Shown one piece after another: positions 34,741 through 36,517 of a stretch of DNA of 36,517 nt. Below the pieces are notes generated by a model. The model was given only the letters and a program-made list of their open reading frames with translations, did no database searches and was not told the origin of the DNA. The DNA comes from an uncultured beta proteobacterium. GTDB taxonomy: Bacteria; Pseudomonadota; Gammaproteobacteria; Burkholderiales; Burkholderiaceae. Position numbers and translations under genes: made by a program. The stretch lies in NCBI GenBank assembly GCA_903889595.1, contig CAISYI010000084.1:1-36517 (forward strand), written 5' to 3'. Within the stretch, counting starts at the first letter, position 1. The number at the start of each line of letters is the position of its first letter.

Positions 34741-35283
34741 TCAACGAATAATTCCACACCCTATGCGTTCGCCAGAGTTGCCAGCTGGCTGAGATACATA
34801 GTCATCCTTATTGAGATGGACTACCACGGATCTTCCCAAGATATTTTGTTCACCAATTAAACTAAAGTGCGTCAGAGTAGCAAGATAAGAAGCATTACCA
34901 TGATCATCAACTTGAATATTAGGCATATCTCCCGCGTGAGAAAAAATGCTGTTGTGGTTACCATGTCTGTTGCCACTTGGATTGTAATGTCCGCCCGCAC
35001 TAGACGCATCGAACGCTTTACAGTCACCTAATTCATGAATATGAATTCCATGTTGGGAGTTAGGATTAAGACCTGAGAAAGTACCAGTTACCTTTACTTG
35101 GTTACCCGATTGAATAAAGGACATTGAGCCTTGGATATTCGACCCTGATTTTGCCTGTAATACGCTTACCGCTCTGGGTGTCTCGCTCAGCAGTTGACAA
35201 CTAGAAAGCAGCACAACGCAACTAAGAAGCCCAGTTCTTTGAAAAAGGTGATGAAAAGGTCGTTTATACAATACAAATCCCAA
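34741..35283 (-). CDS. sodC: Lipoprotein Cu/Zn superoxide dismutase
   Basis: SodC converts superoxide to peroxide in the periplasm. Copper ligands are His81, His83 (HGIHIHELGDC), His99 (GGHYNP) and His156 (VVVHLNKDDY). Zinc is bound by His99, His107, His116 and Asp119 (SHAGDMPN). Cys88 and Cys176 form the structural disulfide, and Arg173 or nearby (GERIGCG) guides the substrate. The N-terminus LLSCVVLLSSCQ (19-30) is a signal peptide with a lipobox ending at Cys29, so it is probably membrane-anchored. No ATG or GTG fits: the start is TTG at 35283 or TTG at 35271, the latter 6 bases after GGGA. It converges on mgtC with a 14-base gap. Confidence 0.92.
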   Translation of the reverse strand: MGFVLYKRPFHHLFQRTGLLSCVVLLSSCQLLSETPRAVSVLQAKSGSNIQGSMSFIQSGNQVKVTGTFSGLNPNSQHGIHIHELGDCKAFDASSAGGHYNPSGNRHGNHNSIFSHAGDMPNIQVDDHGNASYLATLTHFSLIGEQNILGRSVVVHLNKDDYVSQPAGNSGERIGCGIIR

Positions 35284-35287
35284 TGTA

Positions 35288-35301
35288 AATTACATGTAAT
35301 T
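35288..35301. promoter_or_regulatory. 14-bp perfect palindrome between sodC and the TAXI gene
   Basis: AATTACATGTAATT is identical on both strands and lies just upstream of the sodC start and 54 bases before the divergent gene. Such a site is a natural place for a dimeric repressor or activator acting on both genes. I do not recognise the regulator. No -35/-10 pair in the 71-base gap is strong enough to call. Confidence 0.4.
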
Positions 35302-35354
35302 CTGATAGTCTATTACAGAATCACAAATTTTATCAACAAACCACTATTAAAAAA

Positions 35355-36517
35355 ATGGACATTTATAACCTACCCAAAAAAGTAATCTATATTGCATCCA
35401 TTTCATTGGTTGTTTTGATTGGTATTTTTTTCTTAACAATGTGGTATTTGGTACCCTCTATTCCAGGTAAAGTAGTCATTGCAACTGGATCAAAGACGGG
35501 GCTTTATTACCGGTTTGGCGAAGATTTTAAAAAGCAGCTTGAAAAAAACGGTGTGAAAGTTGAACTAAAAGTTACTGCTGGCTCTATTGAAAACTTGAAA
35601 TTAATTTCAGACGAAAAATCTGATGTGCATTTGGCTTTAGTTCAATCGGGAGTGACAAACGAGCAAAAAAGCCCTAATTTAGTTTCAATCGCAGGTGTTT
35701 TTCATGAGCCATTTTGGGTATGGTATAGAACAGATTCGTTTAAAGATGTTTCAGGTCATTTAAATAGTATTCAACAGTTAAAAGGTAAGCGAGTTGCCAT
35801 TGGTGCAGCGGGAAGCGGCACGAATACTTTATCAAAAGAGTTACTCAAGGTGCACGGCTTTGACTCCTCTCAAATCCAGTTGTTTGAAATATCTCCAGAT
35901 GAAGCATTAAAAAAAATTCAGGCTAAGGAAATTGATGTGGTTTGCTTTTCTGTAGGTGTGGACGCTCCTATTTTGGAGAAATTCTACAGATCGCCTGGAC
36001 TCTCCATCATGGATTTTGATCAAGCAGATACTTACGTTAGGCAGTTACCTTATTTGAGCAAAGTGTACTTGCCACACGGTAATGTCAGTTTAGAGTTTAA
36101 TCAACCCCCTAAAAGTATTCACGTAATTGCCTCAACTGCTACTTTAGTTGCGCGAGATGATATTAGTCCAGGATTTGTAAATCTGATTATGGAAGTTTTA
36201 TATGATTTGTTAAAAAACTATACCCGTATTCAGGAAGTCTCAGAATTCCCTTCAAGTGTTCGACTTGATCTTCCATTGCAGTCCGATGCAGAAGACTATA
36301 TGAAGGAGGGGCCTTCTTTCCTGTATCGTAATTTGCCCTCCTGGTTAGCTGTTTGGGTCATAAGAATCGCTAAAATTGCCATACCTATTTTAGCGATCGG
36401 TATTCCTGTTTTGACCTATCTGCCAACTCTCTTTGCTCTTAACTTAAATCTAAAGTTAGGAAAAATGTATATTGCACTGAGAAAGTTAGAGGAAGAGGTT
36501 CTCGCTTTAGAGCAGTC
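35355..36517 (+). CDS. TAXI-family TRAP transporter solute-binding protein (partial, runs off right edge)
   Basis: The frame is open from ATG 35355 to the last base (387 codons seen, no stop). TAXI proteins bind a small solute outside the inner membrane and deliver it to a TRAP-type permease. Residues 10-33 (YIASISLVVLIGIFFL) are a membrane anchor rather than a cleaved signal. The binding domain begins VVIATGSKTGLYYRFG (about 41-56), with GKRVAIGAAGSGTNTLSKELL and KEIDVVCFSVG. A second hydrophobic segment is at about 340-365 (IAIPILAIGIPVLTYL), followed by a basic, then Leu/Glu-rich cytoplasmic stretch (YIALRKLEEEVLALEQ) that may be a coiled coil. There is no clear ribosome site. No TRAP membrane subunit is in the window. 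The solute is unknown. Confidence 0.8.
   Translation, partial: MDIYNLPKKVIYIASISLVVLIGIFFLTMWYLVPSIPGKVVIATGSKTGLYYRFGEDFKKQLEKNGVKVELKVTAGSIENLKLISDEKSDVHLALVQSGVTNEQKSPNLVSIAGVFHEPFWVWYRTDSFKDVSGHLNSIQQLKGKRVAIGAAGSGTNTLSKELLKVHGFDSSQIQLFEISPDEALKKIQAKEIDVVCFSVGVDAPILEKFYRSPGLSIMDFDQADTYVRQLPYLSKVYLPHGNVSLEFNQPPKSIHVIASTATLVARDDISPGFVNLIMEVLYDLLKNYTRIQEVSEFPSSVRLDLPLQSDAEDYMKEGPSFLYRNLPSWLAVWVIRIAKIAIPILAIGIPVLTYLPTLFALNLNLKLGKMYIALRKLEEEVLALEQ

Noticed and set aside
1-36517. CRISPR arrays, insertion sequences, prophage or tRNA genes
   Set aside because: I saw no regularly spaced repeats, transposase or phage genes, or tRNA T-arm signatures on either strand.

Overview
The window is an AT-rich stretch (roughly 40% GC by eye) of a bacterial chromosome. 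It carries almost only housekeeping genes in compact, short-gapped operons. Gene order and protein sequences point to Burkholderiales, most likely a small-genome freshwater lineage such as Polynucleobacter. This rests on the linkages rplM-rpsI-argC-erpA, tyrS-phosphatase-ruvBAC-purH-fis-dusB, the divergent amgK-murU / lptD-surA-pdxA-rsmA pair, and miaB-ybeY-corC-lnt-glyQS-gmhB-plsC. The genus is inferred from remembered family features and synteny, not from a search. I saw no tRNA, insertion sequence, prophage or CRISPR array.

Layout. (1) 1-3.6 kb: the 3' part of RNase P RNA, a convergent OsmC-family gene, a 327-base gap holding a promoter, a possible structured small RNA with its own terminator and the rplM promoter, then rplM-rpsI with a strong terminator, argC and erpA. 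(2) 3.6-6.8 kb: anmK (minus) divergent from tyrS and a histidine-phosphatase gene. (3) 6.75-16.3 kb, all minus: transcription order amgK-murU-pepP-ubiH-like, a 101-base gap with a possible promoter, then dusB-fis-purH-ruvC-ruvA-ruvB. (4) 16.3-22.1 kb, plus: lptD-surA-pdxA-rsmA. (5) 22.1-30.7 kb, minus: miaB-ybeY-corC-lnt-glyQ-glyS-gmhB-plsC behind a good promoter. (6) 30.7-36.5 kb, more accessory: a putative Na+/H+ antiporter, an ArnT/PMT-like membrane glycosyltransferase, a ParBc_2-family protein overlapping an MgtC-family protein, a lipoprotein Cu/Zn superoxide dismutase, and a TAXI-type solute-binding protein that runs off the right edge.

Together the genes serve the envelope (LptD, SurA, Lnt, PlsC, GmhB), peptidoglycan recycling (AnmK, AmgK, MurU), translation and RNA processing (RNase P, L13, S9, TyrRS, GlyRS, DusB, MiaB, YbeY, RsmA), recombination (RuvABC), and biosynthesis (ArgC, PurH, PdxA, ubiquinone). 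The points most worth a second look are the possible small RNA upstream of rplM, the absence of phoH and dtd from loci where relatives usually carry them, the 34-base amgK/lptD divergent promoter region, a two-cysteine LptD, the ParBc_2/MgtC pair, and a perfect palindrome between sodC and the TAXI gene. I did not find convincing evidence of an entirely new multi-gene system.
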